A stretch of 6,215 nucleotides of DNA from contig JASUSX010000128.1 in assembly GCA_030445875.1 (NCBI GenBank), positions 1 to 6,215 on the forward strand. The letters are read 5' to 3'. The stretch's first letter is position 1; each line of letters opens with the position of its first letter. The translations under genes were made by a program, and so were the position numbers. The stretch is from Clostridia bacterium (lineage in GTDB: Bacteria; Bacillota; DSM-521; Neomoorellales; Neomoorellaceae). The notes under the pieces are model-generated. The model worked only from the letters and a program-made list of their open reading frames with translations, made no database searches and was not told the origin of the DNA. Of the stretch, positions 1-5,470 are shown piece after piece.

Positions 1-33
1 ATTGTTTATCTTATGACGCAGGATTGAGGCCAA
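1..33 (-). CDS. Possible start of a gene leaving the left edge (partial)
   Basis: On the minus strand a GAGGTG ribosome binding site (41-46) sits 9 bases before a TTG codon at 33-31. The frame stays open to the window edge and reads MASILRHKINN. An extended -10-like promoter lies just upstream (61-75). An overlapping ATG at 52-50 opens a frame that stops after 13 codons, so it is less likely unless the TAA at 13-11 marks a broken gene. Eleven codons are too few to name a product. The start is an inference from spacing alone. Confidence 0.3.
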   Translation of the reverse strand, partial: MASILRHKINN

Positions 34-60
34 AAAAATTCACCTCGTTCATTAGTCTGA

Positions 61-75
61 ATTATAATAATAGCA
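61..75 (-). promoter_or_regulatory. Extended -10-like promoter element
   Basis: The minus strand reads TGC-TATTAT-TATAAT here: an extended -10 (TGn plus TATTAT) directly followed by a perfect TATAAT. No good -35 hexamer lies 16-18 bases upstream, so activity would depend on the extended -10 or an activator. It points at the possible gene start at 33. Confidence 0.35.
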
Positions 76-239
76 TATTTTGCCCCGAAGGAAAGGTGGT
101 TCTTAATCTTACGAACTCCTGGTTCTATCTGTGGCTGCTGGAGGGGTCCATTTCACAAGCCCCCAGTACATCACTCTCATGCAGACAGACGGCGTTGCTA
201 CCAGCATAGATGGCCAGGGTGAGCCCACGACAACATCTT
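76..239. other. Gene-free left segment with weak RNA-like structure
   Basis: No reading frame here looks real. On the minus strand the stretch around 135-166 can fold as CTGGGGG pairing with CCC-T-CCAG, with one bulge, and GAAC/GTTC pairs across 5 bases near 113-125. It could be the leader of the gene leaving the window, a decayed mobile element end, or plain spacer. Nothing here matches a riboswitch class that I can recognise by eye. Confidence 0.3.
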
Positions 240-368
240 TTATCTTACCCAGCGCTGCCGGGCTTTTCTGAACATCTGCCAGAGTGTATTCACCATGCCG
301 ATAACCGCGGCGGTAATCGTCAGGTTGGCCGCCAGGCGGGCCAGGTCGTACGGGTGGCCGGCCGCCAC
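240..368 (-). CDS. Possible 42-residue membrane peptide coupled to the hemolysin III gene
   Basis: A GTG codon at 368-366 begins one base after the TGA stop of the hemolysin III gene (372-370). It opens a 42-codon frame ending in TAA at 242-240. The product has a short polar start, a hydrophobic stretch at about residues 9-33 (LARLAANLTITAAVIGMVNT onwards) and a basic tail (RKARQRWVR), the layout of a single-pass membrane peptide with a positive cytoplasmic end. There is no Shine-Dalgarno, so translation would depend on termination and reinitiation by ribosomes leaving the upstream gene. I do not recognise a family. The frame continues open upstream through the hemolysin gene, which weakens the case, but the composition past the hemolysin stop is protein-like. 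Confidence 0.42.
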   Translation of the reverse strand: MAAGHPYDLARLAANLTITAAVIGMVNTLWQMFRKARQRWVR

Positions 369-369
369 A

Positions 370-1026
370 TCAAGGTATGAGGGCGATAAATCGAAAAACC
401 GCCCAGAAGTGGCTAAGACCGCCCGCCAGGACAAAAAAGTGCCAGATCTCGTGGAAGCCAAACACTCCCGGCGCAGGATCGGGCCGGCGCGTGGCATAGA
501 TCACAGCGCCTACGGTGTAGAACAGGCCTCCCACCAAAAGCCACGCCAGACCTCCCAGGGAAAACGTGCGTAGCAGGGGAACCACAGCGATGACCACCAG
601 CCACCCCATAATCACATAGAGGGCTGTAGACAGCCAGCGCGGCGCATTCAGCCATAGGGTGGCCATGATAATGCCGGCCAGGGCCAGCGCCCAGATGGCC
701 CCCAGCAGGCTCCAACCCCACAGCCCCCACAAAGGAATCAGGCACAGCGGCGTGTAGGTGCCGGCGATCAGGACGTAAATCATGATATGATCCGCACGCC
801 GCAGGGCCAGCGTGCCGGCGGGCGAAAGCGGCAGCAGGTGATAGGCCGCGCTGGCACCGAAAAGAAGGACCAGGGCGATCCCGAATACCGCCAGGGCGCT
901 CTCCCTCCAGAAGCCCTGCCCGTGCGAAACGGCAAGCAGCGCCACCAGCCCGGCCCCGGACAGCAAGGCACCTGCCAGATGGGTGAGGCCGCTCACGGAC
1001 TCTCTCAACCGTATAGTCTTGCTCAT
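370..1026 (-). CDS. Hemolysin III / PAQR family membrane protein (TrhA-like)
   Basis: A 218-residue integral membrane protein with about seven hydrophobic segments, the normal length for bacterial hemolysin III (YqfA/TrhA). The PAQR (CREST superfamily) metal-site pattern is complete: S59-x3-H63 in GASAAYH, D79 in ADHIMIY followed by AGTYTPL, and H192-x3-H196 in FHEIWH, with a further H206 in GGLSHF. The N-terminus has the family signature E9-x-x-S-x-x-T-H16. Bacterial members sit in the cytoplasmic membrane. They have been tied to membrane energetics or lipid homeostasis, and the hemolysin name is historical. The ATG at 1026 has a good site (GGAGG, 8 bases away). The leader carries a 33-base motif shared with the yhbD leader. 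The family is certain; the physiological role is not. Confidence 0.95.
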   Translation of the reverse strand: MSKTIRLRESVSGLTHLAGALLSGAGLVALLAVSHGQGFWRESALAVFGIALVLLFGASAAYHLLPLSPAGTLALRRADHIMIYVLIAGTYTPLCLIPLWGLWGWSLLGAIWALALAGIIMATLWLNAPRWLSTALYVIMGWLVVIAVVPLLRTFSLGGLAWLLVGGLFYTVGAVIYATRRPDPAPGVFGFHEIWHFFVLAGGLSHFWAVFRFIALIP

Positions 1027-1054
1027 TCTTTTACCTCCGTTCGTAGTACTTTTC

Positions 1055-1087
1055 TAGAGCGGAGGCAGAAATCCCTTCCAGGGCGGC
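1055..1087 (-). repeat. 33-base dispersed leader motif, copy A
   Basis: Read on the minus strand, this stretch and 2944-2976 match at 28 of 33 positions. The invariant core is ATTTCTGCCTCCG, preceded by GGAAGG and followed by TCTA. Copy A lies about 20 bases before the ribosome binding site of the hemolysin III gene. The two flanks are otherwise unrelated, so it behaves as a short dispersed element or a shared leader RNA motif. Confidence 0.6.
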
Positions 1088-1144
1088 GAAAATATTTTAC
1101 CTCCCTCACCCACCGCCCATACATTATTCTCCCTCAGGTAACCC

Positions 1145-1318
1145 TTATTTCACCTTGCGGCGATCGGTCTCCGTAAGCATAAGAAATAGCAGCAATCCAA
1201 TACTCGGCAAAACGAATACCATTGATGAAGCGATGGTAACATAAGCCTCACCGACCGGGAAATGCGTACTGGCCGATACCGCTTGTATACTATGAGCAGC
1301 TCGATTAAAACACTGATC
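1145..1318 (-). pseudogene. Remnant of a membrane protein gene (C-terminal end)
   Basis: This 57-codon open frame between TAA stops (1319-1321 and 1145-1147) has no usable start near its beginning. The only ATG is at 1222, with no ribosome binding site. Its last part is clearly protein-like: FPVGEAYVTIASSMVFVLPS, then a leucine-rich hydrophobic run, then the charged tail TETDRRKVK, typical of a membrane protein ending with a cytoplasmic basic tail. A neighbouring frame beginning at GTG (about 1326) also reads hydrophobically (KISVLIELLIVYK), which would fit a frameshifted small membrane protein. I cannot assign a family. It lies in the gap after the bactofilin gene and before hemolysin III. 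Confidence 0.4.
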
Positions 1319-1346
1319 TTACCCACTCATCCCCAGGCGGCACGGC

Positions 1347-2144
1347 TTAACCCTGCTTTTGCTCCTTGACCCTGGCGTCCTCCGCCAGTTCGCAGCTCTC
1401 ACTATACTCGACCAGCTCAATATCGCACCCACTTCCCAGGTATACCTTTTTACCGCGCACTACCTTAGCCCGGGTGGATTGCAGGTAAAGTTCATCGCCC
1501 TCGATGACCTCGGCGGTAAGCCCGTGGGGATGGTTGATAAGGAGATGGAAAAGCTTGTCGATGGGTTCCAGAATATGCTTGCGCCGGGTCACGCGGATGC
1601 TGCCGCCGCCGATCTCCCGGGCCTGGCAATCGCCGTGGAGGCTGACTTCGATCTTTTCGGCATTGAGCATCTGGCCGATGATGAAGCTCCCTTCACCGGT
1701 AAAGGATTCGGCGTTACAATCCCCATCCACCTGCAGGCTCCCCCGCAGCTTTACCTCTTCTGCTGTCAAATGCTCGCTGATCGTCAAAACACCTTCTACT
1801 TTAAGCTGCCTGGTATTGCATTGCCCCTTGATCTTGACCTCGCCACGAATATCCAGGTTCTCTGCCTGCAAGACGCCGGTTAAATCCGTTGCGCCGAAAA
1901 TTTTGCAGCTCTGCGCGGTCAAACTGCCATTGATGCTGGCGTTGCCGTGGCAGGTGAAGCTTTCACATTCAACATCGCCGCTGATGGCACCGGCACCGTT
2001 GATATTGACCCGGCGGTATTTGCCGCCGCTGATAGCGCCGGCACCATTGATACTCACCTGGCGATAGCGGCCGTCACTAATGGCGCCGGCGCCATTGATG
2101 CGTAAATCCTCTCCCGGCAAATCAGGGCTATCTGGCTTCTGCAT
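1347..2144 (-). CDS. Bactofilin-type polymer-forming protein (YhbE/YhbF-like)
   Basis: A 265-residue protein built largely of short glycine- and valine-rich beta-strand repeats, the pattern of the bactofilin/DUF583 right-handed beta-helix that self-assembles into non-nucleotide filaments. The N-terminus has three copies of INGAGAIS at residues 16, 32 and 48, an exact 16-residue period. Further rungs follow (SLTAQSCKIFGATDL, VKIKGQCNTRQLKVEG) to about residue 190. The C-terminal part (GDELYLQSTRAKVVRGKKVY and GCDIELVEY) resembles the Bacillus YhbE/YhbF ending and is followed by a charged tail. There is no signal peptide or membrane segment, so it is cytoplasmic. The ATG at 2144 uses a TAGGAGG site that overlaps the TAG stop of the upstream yhbD-like gene, indicating translational coupling. 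Bacillus has two such genes after yhbD; only one is seen here. Confidence 0.88.
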   Translation of the reverse strand: MQKPDSPDLPGEDLRINGAGAISDGRYRQVSINGAGAISGGKYRRVNINGAGAISGDVECESFTCHGNASINGSLTAQSCKIFGATDLTGVLQAENLDIRGEVKIKGQCNTRQLKVEGVLTISEHLTAEEVKLRGSLQVDGDCNAESFTGEGSFIIGQMLNAEKIEVSLHGDCQAREIGGGSIRVTRRKHILEPIDKLFHLLINHPHGLTAEVIEGDELYLQSTRAKVVRGKKVYLGSGCDIELVEYSESCELAEDARVKEQKQG

Positions 2145-2157
2145 CTGACCAATCCTC

Positions 2158-2781
2158 CTATATGAGCTTTGCTTTCAAGGTTTCCACACATTGGGCAAGG
2201 TTAAGCCGGAAAATAAGGCGGGCGCTTTTTTCAAAAGCGATAGGGACCGCGCTGGGCACCAGGCAGCAGGTGGCGACCCCCATTTTACGTAAAAATATGA
2301 GATCACAGGTTTGCTCAGAAAATGCCGGGTAATGCTCAGTCAATAGCTGTAATACCATCGCCCCCTCCTCGCGGCTGATTTCACCCGCGGCAAAAAGTTG
2401 GTCAAGAACATGCATGTAAAGCGCCTGGGCGAAGGTCCAGAGGGGCGTTTCGCCTTGCTGCTGAACAAAAAAATCCAGGACCATTGGTGTAACAATGTTC
2501 CGTTGTAATAACTCTGTCGAGGTAAAGGTGGCCCGAACCGGGTGGGGGGAAAATAACTCCGCCAGTTCATCCAGGGAGATGTCTTCTTTCAAATGCCTGA
2601 TTTTTTCGATCCGCGCTAGGATCTTCTCTTTAGGGAAAAAAGTCTCCTGGCCGGTATAAGTTGATTTGCGGATAAACCATCCTTCTGGAATCAATCCCTT
2701 ACGTTTCCAGCGATAAAGCTGGCCATAGGAGATCCCTGTCGAGGCCAGTAGCTCTTTTTTCGATATAAGCTCCTCACTCGT
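2158..2781 (-). CDS. yhbD: YhbD-like MerR-type regulator with an apparent ACG start
   Basis: The frame encodes a MerR-like helix-turn-helix at the N-terminus (ISKKELLASTGISYGQLYRW, then KRKGLIPEGWF). The YhbD/DUF4004 signature RKSTYTGQETFFPKEKILAR and a C-terminal helical domain ending KAKLI follow. This gives 207 residues if counted from the ACG at 2781. A near-complete anti-16S match (GGAGGTGATC, 2786-2795) lies exactly 9 bases before that ACG, where ATG would be expected, and the frame is closed by TGA at 2790-2788. The next in-frame alternative is TTG at 2694, which has no such site and would delete the whole DNA-binding helix-turn-helix (178 residues). Another route is the out-of-frame GTG at 2777 followed by a -1 shift on A AAA AAG (2760-2754). 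The gene is coupled to the bactofilin and probably regulates that locus, as its promoter holds a dyad. Confidence 0.82.
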   Translation of the reverse strand, partial: TSEELISKKELLASTGISYGQLYRWKRKGLIPEGWFIRKSTYTGQETFFPKEKILARIEKIRHLKEDISLDELAELFSPHPVRATFTSTELLQRNIVTPMVLDFFVQQQGETPLWTFAQALYMHVLDQLFAAGEISREEGAMVLQLLTEHYPAFSEQTCDLIFLRKMGVATCCLVPSAVPIAFEKSARLIFRLNLAQCVETLKAKLI

Positions 2782-2816
2782 TTGCGATCACCTCCCGGCC
2801 TCCTGCATCCAGGGTT

Positions 2817-2845
2817 AGCGTAACATAACACTGTTACATTGTCAA
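2817..2845 (-). promoter_or_regulatory. Sigma-A promoter of the yhbD-bactofilin operon with an internal dyad operator
   Basis: Minus strand: a perfect TTGACA (2845-2840), a 17-base spacer, then TACGCT with an upstream TG (extended -10, 2822-2817). The spacer is almost filled by the dyad GTAACATAACACTGTTAC (plus strand, 2820-2837), with arms GTAACA/TGTTAC and a nested TAACA-C-TGTTA. A dyad between -35 and -10 is where MerR-family proteins bind, so autoregulation by the YhbD-like product is likely. The 17-base spacer, shorter than the 19-20 of classical MerR activators, favours repression. Confidence 0.7.
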
Positions 2846-3051
2846 GTCCAAAATACCCGTGCAACAGTGACCTTAACGGGCTTATTCTCCGCCCAGAGGA
2901 TTTGGTTATCAGGGCCGACAGGAGGGCTGGCCGTTTTTTCCCGTAGAACGGAGGCAGAAATTCCTTCCTGTACGGCAATAGTGGACGCCCACATTGGCGC
3001 CGGACGCTTTTCTTGATCTTTGATCAGGCGTAAAAAGAGCCCGAAGCTATA
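2846..3051. other. Gene-free spacer upstream of the yhbD promoter
   Basis: No frame with both a credible start and ribosome binding site was found. A minus-strand frame from the ATG at 2994 (MWASTIAVQEGISAS onwards) runs to 2842 but has no Shine-Dalgarno and overlies the 33-base motif. The stretch contains copy B of that motif (2944-2976). On the minus strand the AGCTTCGGGCT-CTTTTT region near 3032-3050 is a weak candidate for ending transcription of the preceding gene. Confidence 0.4.
2944..2976 (-). repeat. 33-base dispersed leader motif, copy B
   Basis: This is the second copy of the motif at 1055-1087, identical at 28 of 33 positions on the same strand. It lies about 100 bases upstream of the yhbD promoter -35 box and so outside that transcript. 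That argues for a dispersed element rather than a yhbD leader RNA, unless another promoter reads through from upstream. Confidence 0.6.
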
Positions 3052-3100
3052 TAAACGTACCGGGCACCTGTGGGATACCCCCGGGTGCCCGGTACGTTTA
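3052..3100. repeat. Perfect 17-bp palindrome overlapping a stop codon
   Basis: TAAACGTACCGGGCACC (3052-3068) is exactly complementary to 3084-3100, with a 15-base loop that can itself pair GGG with CCC. The last three bases of the right arm are the TAA stop of the membrane-TipAS gene. No T-run follows directly on either strand, so it is not a classical terminator. It looks like a REP-type or MITE-like palindrome, or a 3' RNA-stabilising hairpin. Confidence 0.75.
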
Positions 3101-3769
3101 CTCACCCTTTTCCAGGTTGTCGCTGTAGATGGCCGTGGCCTGCCGCATGAACGCCGCCATCCCCGGCCGCATCCGTTCGTAGAATTCAGTGAAGCGGCTG
3201 TCGGCCACGTACATCTCCCCCAGGCCCTGAAAGATCTGGGGTGTGCAGGTGTAGTACCGCTCGTTGATCTCCCGGTAGCGTTCCCCGATGACTTCCTGCA
3301 CCTCAGGGTCTGCCGGGCTCTTGCCCGCGTCCATGGCGGCCGCCAGCCGCCGGTAAATGCCCATCTCCTGGTCATGAATGGCCCGCCAGTCAGCCTCGGT
3401 GTAGCGCGAGGTTTTCTCTTCGGACTCCGCCACCAATTTCGGGTCGTACTTCTGCCGGACCTCATCCCGGTACTTTGCTTTGGCCTCCTCGATTTCTTTC
3501 AAGAAGAGAAGTATTACCAAAAGGATTAGGCCTAACCATGCCGGCTGCCCGAAGCGGAGAGGTGTATCCCGGAATAACTCCTGGAACCCCTGGCGTCCTA
3601 AAATCCATAAAGAAAACAATAAGCCCCAACAAATCCAGTAGAATAGGAAACCGCTGAGATAACCGATTTTGGGGCCGAAAAGTATAACCAGCTGCTTATA
3701 ACATATATATGTGGTTATTGAAAGCACCAGCGGCATAAAGATCAGAGCCTTCTGTTTCAAGGAAAACAT
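3098..3769 (-). CDS. Membrane-anchored TipAS-domain protein (apparent gene fusion)
   Basis: The 223-residue product has two unlike halves. Residues 1-91 hold hydrophobic segments at about 8-30, 37-58 and 77-91, with an FLFYWICWGLLFSLWILG stretch that recalls the N-terminus of CPBP-type membrane proteins (a tentative likeness). Residues 92-216 are a TipAS drug-recognition domain: a charged helix, then SRYTEADWRAIH, the region around Cys175 in RYYTCTP, and GLGEMYVADSRFTEFYERM followed by RPGMAAFMRQA. TipAS normally follows a MerR DNA-binding domain and coiled coil in thiopeptide-responsive regulators, where a cysteine can bond the drug. Here no DNA-binding part is present. ATG 3769 has a strong AAGGAG site. 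The codons of the membrane half are visibly richer in A/T than those of the TipAS half, with the change near 3500, as expected of a joined gene. A drug-sensing or drug-sequestering membrane role is inference. Confidence 0.82.
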   Translation of the reverse strand: MFSLKQKALIFMPLVLSITTYICYKQLVILFGPKIGYLSGFLFYWICWGLLFSLWILGRQGFQELFRDTPLRFGQPAWLGLILLVILLFLKEIEEAKAKYRDEVRQKYDPKLVAESEEKTSRYTEADWRAIHDQEMGIYRRLAAAMDAGKSPADPEVQEVIGERYREINERYYTCTPQIFQGLGEMYVADSRFTEFYERMRPGMAAFMRQATAIYSDNLEKGE

Positions 3770-3955
3770 AGGTCATCTCCTTCTTAGCAATTAGTAGTGC
3801 AATGCGCTTATTGCCATTAAACAAGGGTTAAAAGACCCATTCTTCAGCGACAACGCCTGCAAATCCCGTTACTTGCAAATCCCGTTCAAAGATTGCCACT
3901 CTCCAGCGCCGGTATGCCCAAAAACTGGGAGGGCCGGAAGGTGTATGATTAAGTT
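3770..3955. other. Gene-free leader with a tandem 13-base repeat
   Basis: This stretch precedes the membrane-TipAS gene. TGCAAATCCCGTT occurs at 3858-3870 and 3874-3886, separated by 3 bases. A minus-strand frame (3953-3828) reads protein-like near its end (AIFERDLQVTGFAGVVAEEW) but lacks a start with a ribosome binding site; it may be a decayed gene end or a repeat-derived sequence. No consensus promoter is obvious, although the downstream gene must be transcribed from this stretch or by read-through. Confidence 0.35.
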
Positions 3956-3990
3956 AAGCCCCGGGGGGTCTAAATCCCGGGGCTTTCTTT
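3956..3990. terminator. Intrinsic terminator after the carboxymuconolactone decarboxylase-like gene
   Basis: AAGCCCCGGG (3956-3965) pairs perfectly with CCCGGGGCTT (3976-3985) around a 10-base loop. The plus strand continues TTTCTTT and the minus strand TTAACTTAAT, so it could act in both directions. Since the genes on both sides run on the minus strand, its likely task is to end the transcript coming from 4378-4085. Confidence 0.65.
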
Positions 3991-4084
3991 CACCGGCGCC
4001 ATGCTCACCGGCACCTTTTTCGGCCTTTGTTATAACCTCAAAGGGATCCGGATAGACTGGTCCTTTAACCGGCCCCCCGCCCTT

Positions 4085-4378
4085 TTACCTGTAAGCGGCC
4101 CCGCCGGCGGCCAGGACACCGTTGCCGGCGACAAAGTAGGCCAGGCGCAGGGCTTCCCGGATCTCCTCCTCGCTGGCGCCGAGATCCCGGGCCTGCCGGG
4201 CCAGGACGGCTACGCCCTCGCTGGCGCCGTGGGCGGCGTCCAGGGCCAGGGTGATGAGGGTTTTGGTTTTGGCGTCCAGGGCGCCGGGGGCCATGGCCGT
4301 TTCCGCCACGGCTTTGACGGCCCGGTAAAATTCGGGGTCCCGCCCGGAGAGGGCTTCAATAAAGGCTGGCAGGGGCAT
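4085..4378 (-). CDS. Carboxymuconolactone decarboxylase-like (AhpD-fold) protein without cysteines
   Basis: A 97-residue helical protein of the CMD/AhpD-like family, seen in the core DAKTKTLITLALDAAHGASE and in LGASEEEIREALRLAYFVAG. Members form all-helical oligomers, and AhpD-type ones use a CxxC pair as a thiol-disulfide centre. Here the matching place reads AAHGASEG, and the protein has no cysteine at all, so peroxidase-type redox chemistry is excluded and a different or lost activity is likely. I chose the ATG at 4378 because GGAGG lies 8 bases before it. The ATG at 4393 overlaps that ribosome binding site and would only add five residues. It lies 69 bases after the glycosidase-like gene, probably in the same transcript, and is followed by a terminator. 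Confidence 0.85.
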   Translation of the reverse strand: MPLPAFIEALSGRDPEFYRAVKAVAETAMAPGALDAKTKTLITLALDAAHGASEGVAVLARQARDLGASEEEIREALRLAYFVAGNGVLAAGGAAYR

Positions 4379-4447
4379 AGGTATCGCCTCCATATATTTT
4401 AGTTAAGGTTATTATTTCTCTATTCTCCCTTAAAACCCTGCCAGGAT

Positions 4448-5467
4448 TTATGCTTTCTCATAGTGTGTAAGGGCCAGCAGCAGGATGCCGGCCTCGGCGG
4501 CGTGATAGGGCCAGGGGTGGCCGCGGGCGATAATGTTCTCCCGCAGGCCGGTCACATACTGGCGTACCCGCCAGCGGTCCTCCATGAGGGTGGCAGCGTA
4601 GACCACCAGCGTGGTGAGGAAATTAGCCGGCGTCGTCTGCTCGTACCAGCGCGGGTAGTTACGCAGGAAATTACCATAGATTCGTCGGGCCGTCTTTTCC
4701 TCCGGGGACAAAACGCCGGTGATCAAGGGAAATAGCTGGGCCAGGGCGTCGGGGTACCACTTCTTCCAGTTGGGCCGCCGGCGCAGGCCGGCCCGGTAGA
4801 TGGCCGGACAGTAACCGCCGTCGACCCGCATCTTGGCCTCCAGGGCGCTTTTGACCCTCCCGGCCAGGACATCGTACCTGTCCGCCTCCCCGGTGTACCC
4901 CTTAGCCTGCGCCAGCAGCCAGGCGTAGTCCTTTAAGCCCCGGTAGACCTCGCAGTTGTCCATCAGGTATTTAACTTTCCAGTCCGGCCGGGCCAGAGTG
5001 AGGTTGTCACGCTGCAGGGTAGCCAGCATGGCCCCGGCTACCAGCTCCAGCTCCGGCAGGTGGTGCTCCAGCCAGCCCCTGTCACCGCTGGCTTCATAAT
5101 AGCGCCGCACCACGGTGAGGAAGGTGGCGGCATAGGAATCGGAAGAATCATAGGTGTAGGCCGGAATCTCCGCCCCGGACTGGAGCATCGTTCTTTCACC
5201 TTCCCCATCCCCCCTCTGCTCCAAATAATAGTCGTATACGGTACCGGTTATACCGTAACGATCCGGCTTTTCCAGGTGGCCCAGGTACCAGTCCAGATAG
5301 GCCCGTATCCGTTGCGGATTTAAGCCCCAGGCCGCCAGGCCGTAGAGGGCCAGGTGGGCGAAATAAGGGACAATTTTGGGCTGGCCGGGATAGGCGGTTA
5401 CCACCGCCCCGCTGGGCAGTTGCTGGGTAAGGATCCAGTCAGCTTCCTGATGGATAATAGCTTCCAT
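4448..5467 (-). CDS. Alpha/alpha-barrel glycosidase-like protein
   Basis: A 339-residue cytoplasmic protein rich in Trp and Tyr, with alternating helices typical of six-hairpin (alpha/alpha)6 glycosidase-like folds. Recognisable stretches are YTYDSSDSYAATFLTVVRRY (about 104-123), PDWKVKYLMDNCEVYRGLKD (161-180), KKWYPDALAQLFPLITGV (235-252) and RGHPWPYHAAEAGILLLAL (315-333). The WYPDALAQLFP and HAAEAG regions are like those of bacterial sugar-processing barrels. The conserved D107/D110 and E325 could be functional, but I cannot name a catalytic pair or a substrate. There is no signal peptide. I prefer the ATG at 5467: the ATG at 5488 lies inside the terminator hairpin without a ribosome site and would add MVGVFLF. 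The nearest upstream GGGGGTG is in the hairpin's 3' arm, so initiation may be weak or structure-controlled. Confidence 0.75.
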   Translation of the reverse strand: MEAIIHQEADWILTQQLPSGAVVTAYPGQPKIVPYFAHLALYGLAAWGLNPQRIRAYLDWYLGHLEKPDRYGITGTVYDYYLEQRGDGEGERTMLQSGAEIPAYTYDSSDSYAATFLTVVRRYYEASGDRGWLEHHLPELELVAGAMLATLQRDNLTLARPDWKVKYLMDNCEVYRGLKDYAWLLAQAKGYTGEADRYDVLAGRVKSALEAKMRVDGGYCPAIYRAGLRRRPNWKKWYPDALAQLFPLITGVLSPEEKTARRIYGNFLRNYPRWYEQTTPANFLTTLVVYAATLMEDRWRVRQYVTGLRENIIARGHPWPYHAAEAGILLLALTHYEKA

Positions 5468-5470
5468 AAA

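Noticed and set aside
24..209. Plus-strand 61-codon frame at the left edge
   Set aside because: TTG start without a ribosome site, low-complexity composition, and opposite in direction to every supported gene.
1359..2067. Long plus-strand open frames opposite the bactofilin gene
   Set aside because: They mirror a repetitive beta-helix coding sequence, have no ribosome binding site, and their translations lack family features.
2842..2994. Frame from ATG 2994 (MWASTIAVQEG onwards) as a small gene
   Set aside because: No Shine-Dalgarno, overlies the dispersed 33-base motif, and ends within the yhbD promoter region.
2842..3465. Minus-strand 207-codon frame overlapping the membrane-TipAS gene and the spacer after it
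   Set aside because: Arg/Pro/Trp-rich translation of a GC-rich gene in the wrong frame; it crosses the 17-bp palindrome and has no start signal.
3828..3953. Protein-like minus-strand frame before the membrane-TipAS gene
   Set aside because: No start codon with a ribosome site and its apparent pattern partly comes from the tandem 13-base repeat; kept only as a note in the spacer entry.
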